Assembly: GCA_024277515.1 (NCBI GenBank)
Contig: JAJRVB010000223.1
Span: 1 to 15,814 of the forward strand
DNA from: Nitrospirota bacterium
Lineage (GTDB): Bacteria > Nitrospirota > Thermodesulfovibrionia > UBA6902
Reading direction: 5' to 3'
DNA length: 15,814 bases
Position 1 is the first letter of the stretch. Every line of letters starts with the position of its first letter. Under the pieces are notes generated by a model that saw nothing but the letters and a program-made list of their open reading frames with translations, did no database searches and was not told the origin of the DNA. The position numbers and the translations under genes were made by a program. Of this stretch, positions 1 to 5,239 are shown piece after piece.

Positions 1-321
1 ACACTCACCCGCCTTGTCGCAATACGGACAGTCAAGCGGATGGTTTATGAGCAGAAACTCGAGTATGCCGCGCCGCACATCTGATATAACGTCTGATTCG
101 GTCTTTACCACCATACCGTCTATCGCCATCAATGTGCATGCGTTCTGCAGCTTCGGCATCCTCTCCACCTCCACGACACAGAGTCTGCAACCGCCGTACG
201 GTTTAAGCACGTCATGATGGCACAATGTAGGGATCTTGATGCCGGCCTGCTTTGCCGCCTCCAGAACGGACATTGGTCTGTCCAGTGTAATTTCCCTGTC
301 GTTTATGGTGAGTGTTATCAT
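1..321 (-). CDS. nuoG: NADH-quinone oxidoreductase subunit G, N-terminal part (cut by window edge)
   Basis: This is the N-terminal 107 residues of the complex I electron-relay subunit, read from ATG at 319-321; the gene continues beyond base 1. Seen: a plant-type [2Fe-2S] ferredoxin domain with Cys34, Cys45, Cys48 and Cys62 around the motif PYGGCRLC, then the start of the NuoG-specific His/Cys [4Fe-4S] site, His94, Cys98, Cys101 and Cys107, in NHPLDCPYCDKAGEC. In the family these clusters carry electrons from NuoE/NuoF towards the membrane arm. It is the seventh gene of a minus-strand nuoABCDEFG run, 139 bp after nuoF, and that gap holds a repeat island. No Shine-Dalgarno sequence is visible before the ATG. 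Its first 107 residues align without gaps, Cys for Cys, with the paralogue starting at 14108. Whether this copy keeps a full molybdopterin-fold C-terminus cannot be seen. Confidence 0.95.
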   Translation of the reverse strand, partial: MITLTINDREITLDRPMSVLEAAKQAGIKIPTLCHHDVLKPYGGCRLCVVEVERMPKLQNACTLMAIDGMVVKTESDVISDVRRGILEFLLINHPLDCPYCDKAGEC

Positions 322-330
322 AACTGTAAA

Positions 331-413
331 GGATTCAAGGTTTAGATGGTTCAAGGGGTCAAGTAAAAAATTTCTTAACTTGAATCCTTGGCCCCTGGAC
401 CCCTTGGACCCTG
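331..413. repeat. 8-bp word-repeat island between nuoF and nuoG, with inverted arms
   Basis: The gap between the nuoF stop (461) and the nuoG start (321) contains degenerate 8-bp words such as GGTTCAAG and GGGTCAAG in one orientation. After an A/T-rich spacer (about 364-378) the same family returns in reverse orientation, beginning CTTGAATCC at 379. The two arms could pair as an RNA hairpin. The same family occurs at 12169-12241. It is not a standard terminator, because no T-tract follows the stem in the direction of transcription and a complex I gene follows immediately. Confidence 0.7.
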
Positions 414-460
414 AATATGTCCTCTTTCTATCTCATTGTTTTGCAAATAAGTTTCAGCAT

Positions 461-1717
461 TTAATATTTACACTTCTTGGTATTTATATGCTCTTCAAAT
501 TCATTTCTGAAATGCTTTATCATCGCAAGCACCACGCCTGCCGCGCCGTCTCCCAGGGGACAGAAAGTCCGTCCGTACATGACCCCTGCAACATCCGAAA
601 GGAGTTCTATATCTCCTTTCCGTCCTTTCCCGTGTTCAATGCGCTCAAGTATCTTTCTGAGCCAGTCTGTTCCCTCCCTGCATGGAACACATTTACCGCA
701 CGACTCGTGTTCAAAAAACCGTAAGGCCCGGTATGTCACCTTTACCATACAGACCGATTCGTCCATAACGATCACCGCGCCGGAGCCCAGCATGCTTCCC
801 GCCTTGGGCATAGCCACAAAATCCATGGCGCAGTCTATACTGTCAGCCGGCAGCACAGGGGTGGAAATACCTCCCGGGATAACGGCCTTCAGTTTTGCGT
901 TGTCTTTAATCCCCCCGCAATGTTCGTATATGATATCTTTGAGGCTGATGCCCATCGGAAGTTCATAGACGCCCGGGTTTTCGACATGCCCGCTGACACA
1001 GAAGAGTTTCGGTCCAGGGCACTCTTCAGACCCTATCTTTGCGTACGCTTCACCCCCGATCTCGATGAGCAGGGGCAGGTTCGAAAGCGTTTCGACATTA
1101 TTGACAATGGTCGGCATGTCCCATGCGCCCACATTGACAGGGAAAGGAGGTTTGGTCCTGGGCTGCCCCTTCTTCCCTTCTATAGATTCAATCAGCGCGG
1201 TCTCTTCACCGCATATGTACGCCCCAGCGCCCTGGTGGACGGAAAGGTGAAATTTTATCCCCTTGCCGAGGATATTGTCCCCGAGAAAATTGTCTTTGTA
1301 AGCCTGCGCAATGGCAGCATCCAGGATGTCCCTTGCCGCGGGATACTCACCCCTGAGATAAATATATCCAAACTCGGCGCCGAGCACATATCCCGATATG
1401 ACCATCCCCTCAATCAGCAGGTGCGGGTTCTTCTCGAGAATGGGCCTGTCCTTGAAAGTGCCGGGCTCGCCCTCGTCCGCGTTGCAGATAAGGTATTTGG
1501 GAAACTTCGGGTCGGCCTTGGCAAATTTCCACTTCATCGCGGTCGGGAAACCCGCGCCGCCCCTTCCCCTGAGACCCGATTTATTTATCTCTTCCATGAC
1601 ATCATCCTGCCCCATGCCGACGGCCCTGGACAGGTTTTTATAACCACCGGCCTTTATATATTCTTTGATATCCGAAGAGTTAGGATTATCAATATTTCTT
1701 AATAAAAACTTTTCCAT
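461..1717 (-). CDS. nuoF: NADH-quinone oxidoreductase subunit F (NADH- and FMN-binding)
   Basis: This subunit oxidises NADH at FMN and passes electrons to cluster N3 at the tip of the complex I peripheral arm. The 418-residue length is normal for the short complex I form. Seen: the FMN/NADH glycine-rich motif GLRGRGGAGFPTAMKW at residues 48-63, the CNADEGEPGTFKDR segment near 80, GAGAYICGEETALIESIEG in the middle, and the [4Fe-4S] ligands Cys340, Cys343, Cys346 and Cys386. Unlike the paralogue at 12261 it has neither an N-terminal thioredoxin-like domain nor C-terminal ferredoxin clusters, so it is the classical complex I version. It lies 67 bp after nuoE, separated by a repeat island. No convincing Shine-Dalgarno precedes ATG 1717, but the N-terminus fits family members. 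Confidence 0.97.
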   Translation of the reverse strand: MEKFLLRNIDNPNSSDIKEYIKAGGYKNLSRAVGMGQDDVMEEINKSGLRGRGGAGFPTAMKWKFAKADPKFPKYLICNADEGEPGTFKDRPILEKNPHLLIEGMVISGYVLGAEFGYIYLRGEYPAARDILDAAIAQAYKDNFLGDNILGKGIKFHLSVHQGAGAYICGEETALIESIEGKKGQPRTKPPFPVNVGAWDMPTIVNNVETLSNLPLLIEIGGEAYAKIGSEECPGPKLFCVSGHVENPGVYELPMGISLKDIIYEHCGGIKDNAKLKAVIPGGISTPVLPADSIDCAMDFVAMPKAGSMLGSGAVIVMDESVCMVKVTYRALRFFEHESCGKCVPCREGTDWLRKILERIEHGKGRKGDIELLSDVAGVMYGRTFCPLGDGAAGVVLAMIKHFRNEFEEHINTKKCKY

Positions 1718-1726
1718 TATTTCACA

Positions 1727-1776
1727 CTGACCACTGAATCTCGGTTCGAGTCGATTCCGAGCTGACCACTGAATCC
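1727..1776. repeat. Direct-repeat island between nuoE and nuoF with a small internal hairpin
   Basis: The 14-bp word CTGACCACTGAATC occurs twice exactly, at 1727-1740 and 1762-1775, starting 35 bp apart. The spacer can fold, with CTCGG at 1740-1744 pairing with CCGAG at 1757-1761. The island fills most of the 67-bp gap between the nuoE stop (1785) and the nuoF start (1717). The word itself contains the 7-bp phase CTGACCA/CTGAATC, like the other islands in this window. Confidence 0.75.
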
Positions 1777-1784
1777 TGAAGTAC

Positions 1785-2249
1785 TCATTTATATTGCTCC
1801 AGAATCCCGACTATATTTTCTTCCGTAAGGTCTTCATAAAAATCAGTATCCACGAGCATTGCGGGTGCGGTCCCGCATGCGCCGATACATTCCATCTCAA
1901 CCAGGGAAAACCTTCCGTCTTCGCTCGTGCCGTTTTTCTGAATACCATATTTCGTGTTCAGAAAATCAATAAGCCTTTCAGCGCCCAGGATCATACAGGA
2001 AACATTCGTGCAGAGCTGGATAAGATGCCGCCCCACTTCCTTATGCCTGAACATGGAATAAAACGAGGCCGTCCCCCTGACAAATGCCTCGGGCAGGTTC
2101 AGTGTCTCTGAAACACAGGACATGGCCTCATTGCTGAGCCAGCCGAACTCCCTCTGGGCGATATAAAGCGCGGGCAGAAGCGCGCTCTTCCGGTCCGGGT
2201 ACTTTACCCTGATCTCGTCTATCTCTTTTATGACAGCTTCGTTAAACAT
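1785..2249 (-). CDS. nuoE: NADH-quinone oxidoreductase subunit E ([2Fe-2S] cluster N1a)
   Basis: This is a 154-residue thioredoxin-fold [2Fe-2S] protein, the normal NuoE length. Seen: an N-terminal helical part with the family pattern LLPALYIAQREFGWLS, the segment GTASFYSMF near residue 60, and the four cluster ligands Cys80, Cys85 (CTNVSC), Cys121 and Cys125 (CIGAC). In complex I it docks on NuoF and carries cluster N1a. It follows nuoD by 50 bp. That gap is filled by a 7-bp tandem repeat, and the putative start ATG 2249 has no clear Shine-Dalgarno. A second NuoE-type domain, fused to a receiver, is encoded at 10842 on the other strand. Confidence 0.96.
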   Translation of the reverse strand: MFNEAVIKEIDEIRVKYPDRKSALLPALYIAQREFGWLSNEAMSCVSETLNLPEAFVRGTASFYSMFRHKEVGRHLIQLCTNVSCMILGAERLIDFLNTKYGIQKNGTSEDGRFSLVEMECIGACGTAPAMLVDTDFYEDLTEENIVGILEQYK

Positions 2250-2263
2250 GGTTTAATGAAAAA

Positions 2264-2298
2264 ACTTCTCACTTTTTACTTTTAACTTCTTACTTGTA
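2264..2298. repeat. Five tandem 7-bp words between nuoD and nuoE
   Basis: Read on the plus strand, 2264-2298 is five consecutive 7-mers, each beginning ACTT (for example ACTTCTC, ACTTTTT, ACTTGTA), in perfect 7-bp phase and directly abutting. The island begins two bases beyond the nuoD stop codon (2300-2302) and occupies most of the 50-bp nuoD-nuoE gap. There is no inverted arm. Confidence 0.85.
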
Positions 2299-2299
2299 G

Positions 2300-3523
2300 T
2301 TATCTGTCACACTCTCCAAGCACTATATCGATACTCCCGATATTTGCGATTATATCTGCAATCAATTCGCCCTCGCACAGCCTCGGCAGGGCGGAAATAT
2401 GAACAAAGGACGGTGATCTGATCCTCATCCTGTATGGCTTGCCGGTCCCGTCACTCACAAAATAAAAGCCGAGTTCCCCTTTGGGCACTTCGGTCGGAAC
2501 ATACAGTTCTCCCTCGGGAGCGGTCTGCGGTCCTTTTGTGATAAGTACAAAATGATGGATTAAATGCTCCATGTCATTCAGGACTTTATCTTTTGCAGGC
2601 AGGGTAAATTTCGGAGCATCCGCCATGATAGGCCCTTCCGGTATCTGGTCAATGCACTGCCTGATGATCGAATTGGATTGATGAAACTCATCCATCCTTA
2701 CCCGGTAACGGTCATACACATCACCGTTTTTGCATGTACAGACCTCCCATTTGACCTTGTCATAGACGCCGTATGATGTGACCTTTCTCACGTCATACGG
2801 GACACCCGACCCCCTGAGAGTGGGTCCGCTCAAACCCCAGTTTATGGCCTCTTCGGCAGATATTACACCAATACCCTTTGTCCTTCGCAGCCATATCCGG
2901 TTCTTGTTTATGAGCGTCTCATACTGCTCCACCCTGGAAGGGAATTCATCCGTAAATGCGTAGAGGTCCTTCAGCCATTGAGGATCAACATCATTCTTTA
3001 ACCCGCCTATCCTCGGGTAACTCACCGTCAGCCTCGCACCGCAGAGCCTTTCAAACAGGTCAAGGATCGCTTCCCTCTCCCTGAAACAGTAGAGGAATAC
3101 GGTCATGGCGCCGACATCAAGGGCATGCGTTGCGAGCCAGAGGAGGTGATTTGCTATCCTGGACATCTCTCCAACAATCGTCCGGATGTACTCGGTCCTT
3201 TCAGGCACCTCAATACCGAAGAGCTTTTCGACTGCTATGCAGTAACCGAGGTTGTTGGACATTGAAGCGATATAATCAAGACGGTCGGTGAGCGGCAGGA
3301 TCTGCATATAGTTCCTGTTTTCCGCAAGCTTTTCCACTCCCCTGTGGAGGTAACCGACATAAGGTGTGCACTTGACGATCGTTTCACCGTCAAGGTCAAG
3401 CACGAGTCTCAGCACGCCGTGTGTGGCAGGATGCTGCGGCCCCATATTCAGAGTAAGATCTTTCGTTGCAATGCGGGAGCTGCTCTCCTGTCCTGCCTCT
3501 GCGCTGCCTTTACCTTCGTCCAT
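2300..3523 (-). CDS. nuoD: NADH-quinone oxidoreductase subunit D (49-kDa, quinone-site subunit)
   Basis: NuoD is homologous to the large subunit of [NiFe] hydrogenases but lacks the metal site, and together with NuoB it forms the quinone pocket of complex I. Seen: LNMGPQHPATHGVLRLVLDL near the N-terminus (about residues 25-44), YVGYLHRGVEKLAE near 56, LPLTDRLDYIASMSNN near 76, a Cys-containing CFRERE segment, and the canonical C-terminus with VLGECDR. At 407 residues it is full length for an unfused NuoD; NuoC is a separate gene here, unlike the NuoCD fusion of enterobacteria. The gene starts 32 bp after nuoC. The ATG at 3523 lacks a recognisable Shine-Dalgarno, and the first ~20 residues are low-complexity and poorly conserved. 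Confidence 0.97.
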   Translation of the reverse strand: MDEGKGSAEAGQESSSRIATKDLTLNMGPQHPATHGVLRLVLDLDGETIVKCTPYVGYLHRGVEKLAENRNYMQILPLTDRLDYIASMSNNLGYCIAVEKLFGIEVPERTEYIRTIVGEMSRIANHLLWLATHALDVGAMTVFLYCFREREAILDLFERLCGARLTVSYPRIGGLKNDVDPQWLKDLYAFTDEFPSRVEQYETLINKNRIWLRRTKGIGVISAEEAINWGLSGPTLRGSGVPYDVRKVTSYGVYDKVKWEVCTCKNGDVYDRYRVRMDEFHQSNSIIRQCIDQIPEGPIMADAPKFTLPAKDKVLNDMEHLIHHFVLITKGPQTAPEGELYVPTEVPKGELGFYFVSDGTGKPYRMRIRSPSFVHISALPRLCEGELIADIIANIGSIDIVLGECDR

Positions 3524-3555
3524 TATCTAAAACCGTTAAACTATGTTAAAGGTTC

Positions 3556-4089
3556 TCAAGCTTGAATATTCCACTCGCTGTCGTGAGTATGCAGCTCCTT
3601 GAGTTCTTCATATCCTTTATATTCAGAACCCACAGGTCCGGTCAGGGGATAATCTTTTCTCAGGGGATATCCCTCCCAGTCTTCCGGCATAAGAATGCGC
3701 CTTAAATCCGGGTGTCCGTTAAACACGATGCCGTACATGTCGCATGCTTCTCTTTCATGCCAGTTTGCCCCGCTCCAGACCGGGACAACACTGTCAATGG
3801 CCGGATCATTTTCAGAGACCCCGGCCTTAAGAATAATACGATGTCCGTGCCTGATTGAATAGAGGTTGTATACGACCTCAAAACGCTGTCTCCTCTCAGG
3901 GTAATCAGCTCCGCATAAATCCGCCAGGAAGTCCATATAAATTTCGGGGTCATCATGGAGGTAACGGCACATTTCAGTGATCCTGTCCGGCTTCACACTG
4001 ACAAAGACCTGGTCCCTGAATTGTGTCACCTGAATGATTTCATCAAGAAACTTCTCTTTCAGCCTCTCGGCTATCTCCATGGGCTCCAT
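3556..4089 (-). CDS. nuoC: NADH-quinone oxidoreductase subunit C (30-kDa)
   Basis: NuoC is a structural subunit of the complex I connecting module. I chose ATG 4089 (protein start MEPMEI, 177 residues) because AGAAGGAG lies 8 nt upstream. The longer open frame back to 4164 only adds a stretch shadowing nuoB. The start lies inside nuoB, whose stop is at 4071-4073, giving a 19-bp overlap and probable translational coupling. Seen: the family signature region WHEREACDMYGIVF followed by GHPDLRRILMPEDWEG and YPLRKDYPL near the C-terminal third. ATG 4080 (two codons after MEP) is a possible alternative start. Confidence 0.95.
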   Translation of the reverse strand: MEPMEIAERLKEKFLDEIIQVTQFRDQVFVSVKPDRITEMCRYLHDDPEIYMDFLADLCGADYPERRQRFEVVYNLYSIRHGHRIILKAGVSENDPAIDSVVPVWSGANWHEREACDMYGIVFNGHPDLRRILMPEDWEGYPLRKDYPLTGPVGSEYKGYEELKELHTHDSEWNIQA

Positions 4090-4613
4090 CTGCAATGCTC
4101 CTTCTCGATCTTCTCCTGAAGTTTCATAATGCCCTGAAACAGCGCCTCGGGCCTCGGAGGACATCCCGGCACGTATACATCAACCGGAAGAAACGTGTCA
4201 CACCCCTGGACCGTTGCATAAGTATTAAATATGCCGCCGGAGCAGGCGCAGCTGCCCATGGCAATGACATACCGGGGTTCCGGCATCTGGTCATAGACCC
4301 TGCGGACTACAGGCGCCATTTTCTTTGTCACCGTGCCGGCGATGATAATAACATCCGCCTGCCTTGGTGATGCGCGGAACACTACTCCGAAGCGGTCAAA
4401 GTCGTAGTGGCTTGACCCGCAAGCCATCATCTCTATGGCGCATCAGGCAAGGCCGAATGTCATCGGCCAGATAGATGATTTTCTGCTCCAGTTAACGAGC
4501 TTGTCCACAGCGGTGACAATCGTGTTTCCGCCAGGCAGGACCTTCGTCCCCTCAGCGACCTCAACGAGTCCCGTGTCCTGTGCAGCATGCTCTGTACCTT
4601 GATCCGTTTTCAT
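4071..4613 (-). CDS. nuoB: NADH-quinone oxidoreductase subunit B with in-frame TGA at a cluster N2 ligand (candidate selenoprotein)
   Basis: NuoB (PSST) carries [4Fe-4S] cluster N2, the last cluster before the quinone. The frame opens at ATG 4613, sharing ATGA with the nuoA stop, and ends at TAG 4071-4073: 180 residues, normal length. It is interrupted once, by TGA at 4443-4445 (codon 57). Upstream reads NWSRKSSIWPMTFGLA, then TGA, then CAIEMMACGSSHYDFDRFG. Family members have Cys-Cys here, so TGA replaces the first of the tandem N2 ligands. The other ligands are present: Cys58, Cys122 (GSCACSGG) and Cys151 (VPGCPPRPEA), with the expected 29-residue spacing between the last two. Everything after the TGA is well conserved, so there is no decay or frameshift. 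A hairpin resembling a bacterial SECIS follows (4408-4426). I infer Sec57, but a nonsense mutation or base error (TGC to TGA) would look the same in one sequence. Confidence 0.9.
4408..4426 (-). promoter_or_regulatory. Candidate bacterial SECIS stem-loop in nuoB
   Basis: On the nuoB mRNA, TGGCTTG (4426-4420) pairs perfectly with CAAGCCA (4414-4408), enclosing the 5-nt loop CGGGU (4419-4415). The loop begins 23 nt after the UGA. Bacterial SECIS elements lie immediately 3' of the UGA, with a short apical loop carrying G at its first or second position roughly 16-37 nt downstream; this hairpin meets those rules. Below a single A/C mismatch the stem can extend by a G-U and a U-A pair. The E. coli-type bulged U is absent, but SECIS sequences vary between species. 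SelB recognition is inferred. Confidence 0.6.
4443..4445 (-). other. In-frame TGA, candidate Sec codon (NuoB residue 57)
   Basis: This is the only in-frame stop inside nuoB. It sits between GCC (Ala56) and TGC (Cys58), in the position of the first Cys of the ACC motif that ligates cluster N2. One base separates it from TGC. No other frame in the window reads through a TGA. Read as a stop it would leave only a 56-residue stub. Confidence 0.65.
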
Positions 4614-4981
4614 TCCCAGTTAAACGCACCTTTCTTCCAGACATATATATATCCGATCAGCAGGATGAAAATAAACAGCATCATCTCAACAAAACCGAAT
4701 ATACCGAGTTTGTCATAGGCTACCGCCCATGGATATAAAAAAACCGCCTCTACATCAAACACAACAAAAAGCATCGCCACAATATAAAACTTGACCGAGA
4801 ACCTGTATCGGGGCTCCCCTACCGGAGGGTTTCCTGATTCGTAAGGCATCAGCTTCCGGGCATAAGGCCTCCTTGGCCTGACCAGGAGCCCGGCCGCTAT
4901 CGCGCCCAGGCCTATCAGCGCGGCAAATATAATAATGACGGCAACTGACAAGTAGTCTGATGGGATATAGGTTCCAGGCAT
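4610..4981 (-). CDS. nuoA: NADH-quinone oxidoreductase subunit A
   Basis: NuoA is a small membrane subunit near the quinone-site junction of complex I. I chose ATG 4981 (123 residues). The open frame extends back to a TTG at 5020, but that TTG is the start of a TTGACA -35 box. Seen: three hydrophobic segments at about residues 10-34, 62-87 and 93-115, the conserved loop MPYESGNPPVGEPRYRFSVK between the first two, and FDVEAVFLYPW in the second, all family hallmarks. The stop overlaps the nuoB start (ATGA at 4610-4613). It is the first gene of the minus-strand operon. With a putative -10 box ending 9 nt before the ATG and no Shine-Dalgarno, it may be translated from a leaderless transcript. Confidence 0.95.
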   Translation of the reverse strand: MPGTYIPSDYLSVAVIIIFAALIGLGAIAAGLLVRPRRPYARKLMPYESGNPPVGEPRYRFSVKFYIVAMLFVVFDVEAVFLYPWAVAYDKLGIFGFVEMMLFIFILLIGYIYVWKKGAFNWE

Positions 4982-4990
4982 AGTCGTTGT

Positions 4991-5020
4991 TTTATACACA
5001 AAAACAACATGCACTGTCAA
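4991..5020 (-). promoter_or_regulatory. Sigma70-like promoter of the nuo operon, apparently leaderless
   Basis: On the minus strand a perfect TTGACA (5020-5015) is followed, after an 18-bp spacer, by TATAAA (4996-4991). The -10 box ends 9 nt before nuoA ATG 4981, so a normally spaced transcription start would fall within a few bases of the ATG. No purine-rich ribosome-binding site fits in between. The match to consensus is strong; leaderless use is inferred. Confidence 0.6.
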
Positions 5021-5203
5021 TGAATATTAGTCTTGCTTATTCCATGTTTTAACTTATTTATCGTGCAACATAATATAGATATGAGAGCCGGTCCCGAAAA
5101 ACAAGTGCCGGGGAAAAATAATCATCCCTAACACGGATCCTGCCGGGACAAGGCAAATGCAATTCCGGCGGATATAAATTATAAATATCTGCTTATTTAA
5201 ACC

Positions 5204-5231
5204 TTGCAAAAAAAACCTCAACATTTATAAT
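5204..5231 (+). promoter_or_regulatory. Sigma70-like promoter of the sensor/redox operon, apparently leaderless
   Basis: TTGCAA (5204-5209), a 16-bp spacer and a perfect TATAAT (5226-5231) precede the histidine-kinase ATG at 5240 by only 8 nt. Transcription would start at or a base or two before the ATG, and there is no Shine-Dalgarno. Together with the mirror-image nuo promoter this puts two near-leaderless starts in one divergent region (4982-5239). The middle of that region (about 5060-5200) is A/T-rich with several GC-rich patches, and I recognise no known operator or riboswitch in it. Confidence 0.5.
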
Positions 5232-5239
5232 ACTGGGTA

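Noticed and set aside
920..1702. Long plus-strand ORF (260 codons) opposite nuoF
   Set aside because: It is antisense to highly conserved nuoF codons, has no recognisable domain, and is explained by codon bias of the real gene.
2264..2298. CRISPR array
   Set aside because: The units are 7 bp, directly abutting and without spacers; no cas gene is present.
4089..4164. N-terminal extension of NuoC to 4164
   Set aside because: The extra 25 residues read through nuoB in another frame, have no family similarity, and a good AGAAGGAG site points to ATG 4089.
4071..4430. A short 119-residue NuoB starting at the Met after the TGA
   Set aside because: Such a protein would lack the N-terminal third, including both tandem Cys ligands. 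No ribosome-binding site precedes 4430, and upstream sequence in the same frame is perfectly NuoB-like back to ATG 4613.
4982..5020. N-terminal extension of NuoA to TTG 5020
   Set aside because: The TTG is part of a TTGACA -35 box and the extra 13 residues do not resemble NuoA.
5060..5200. Sigma54 promoter or cyclic-di-GMP riboswitch in the divergent region
   Set aside because: No GG-N10-GC pattern aligned with the TTGC at 5204, and the GC-rich patches do not form the conserved riboswitch core.
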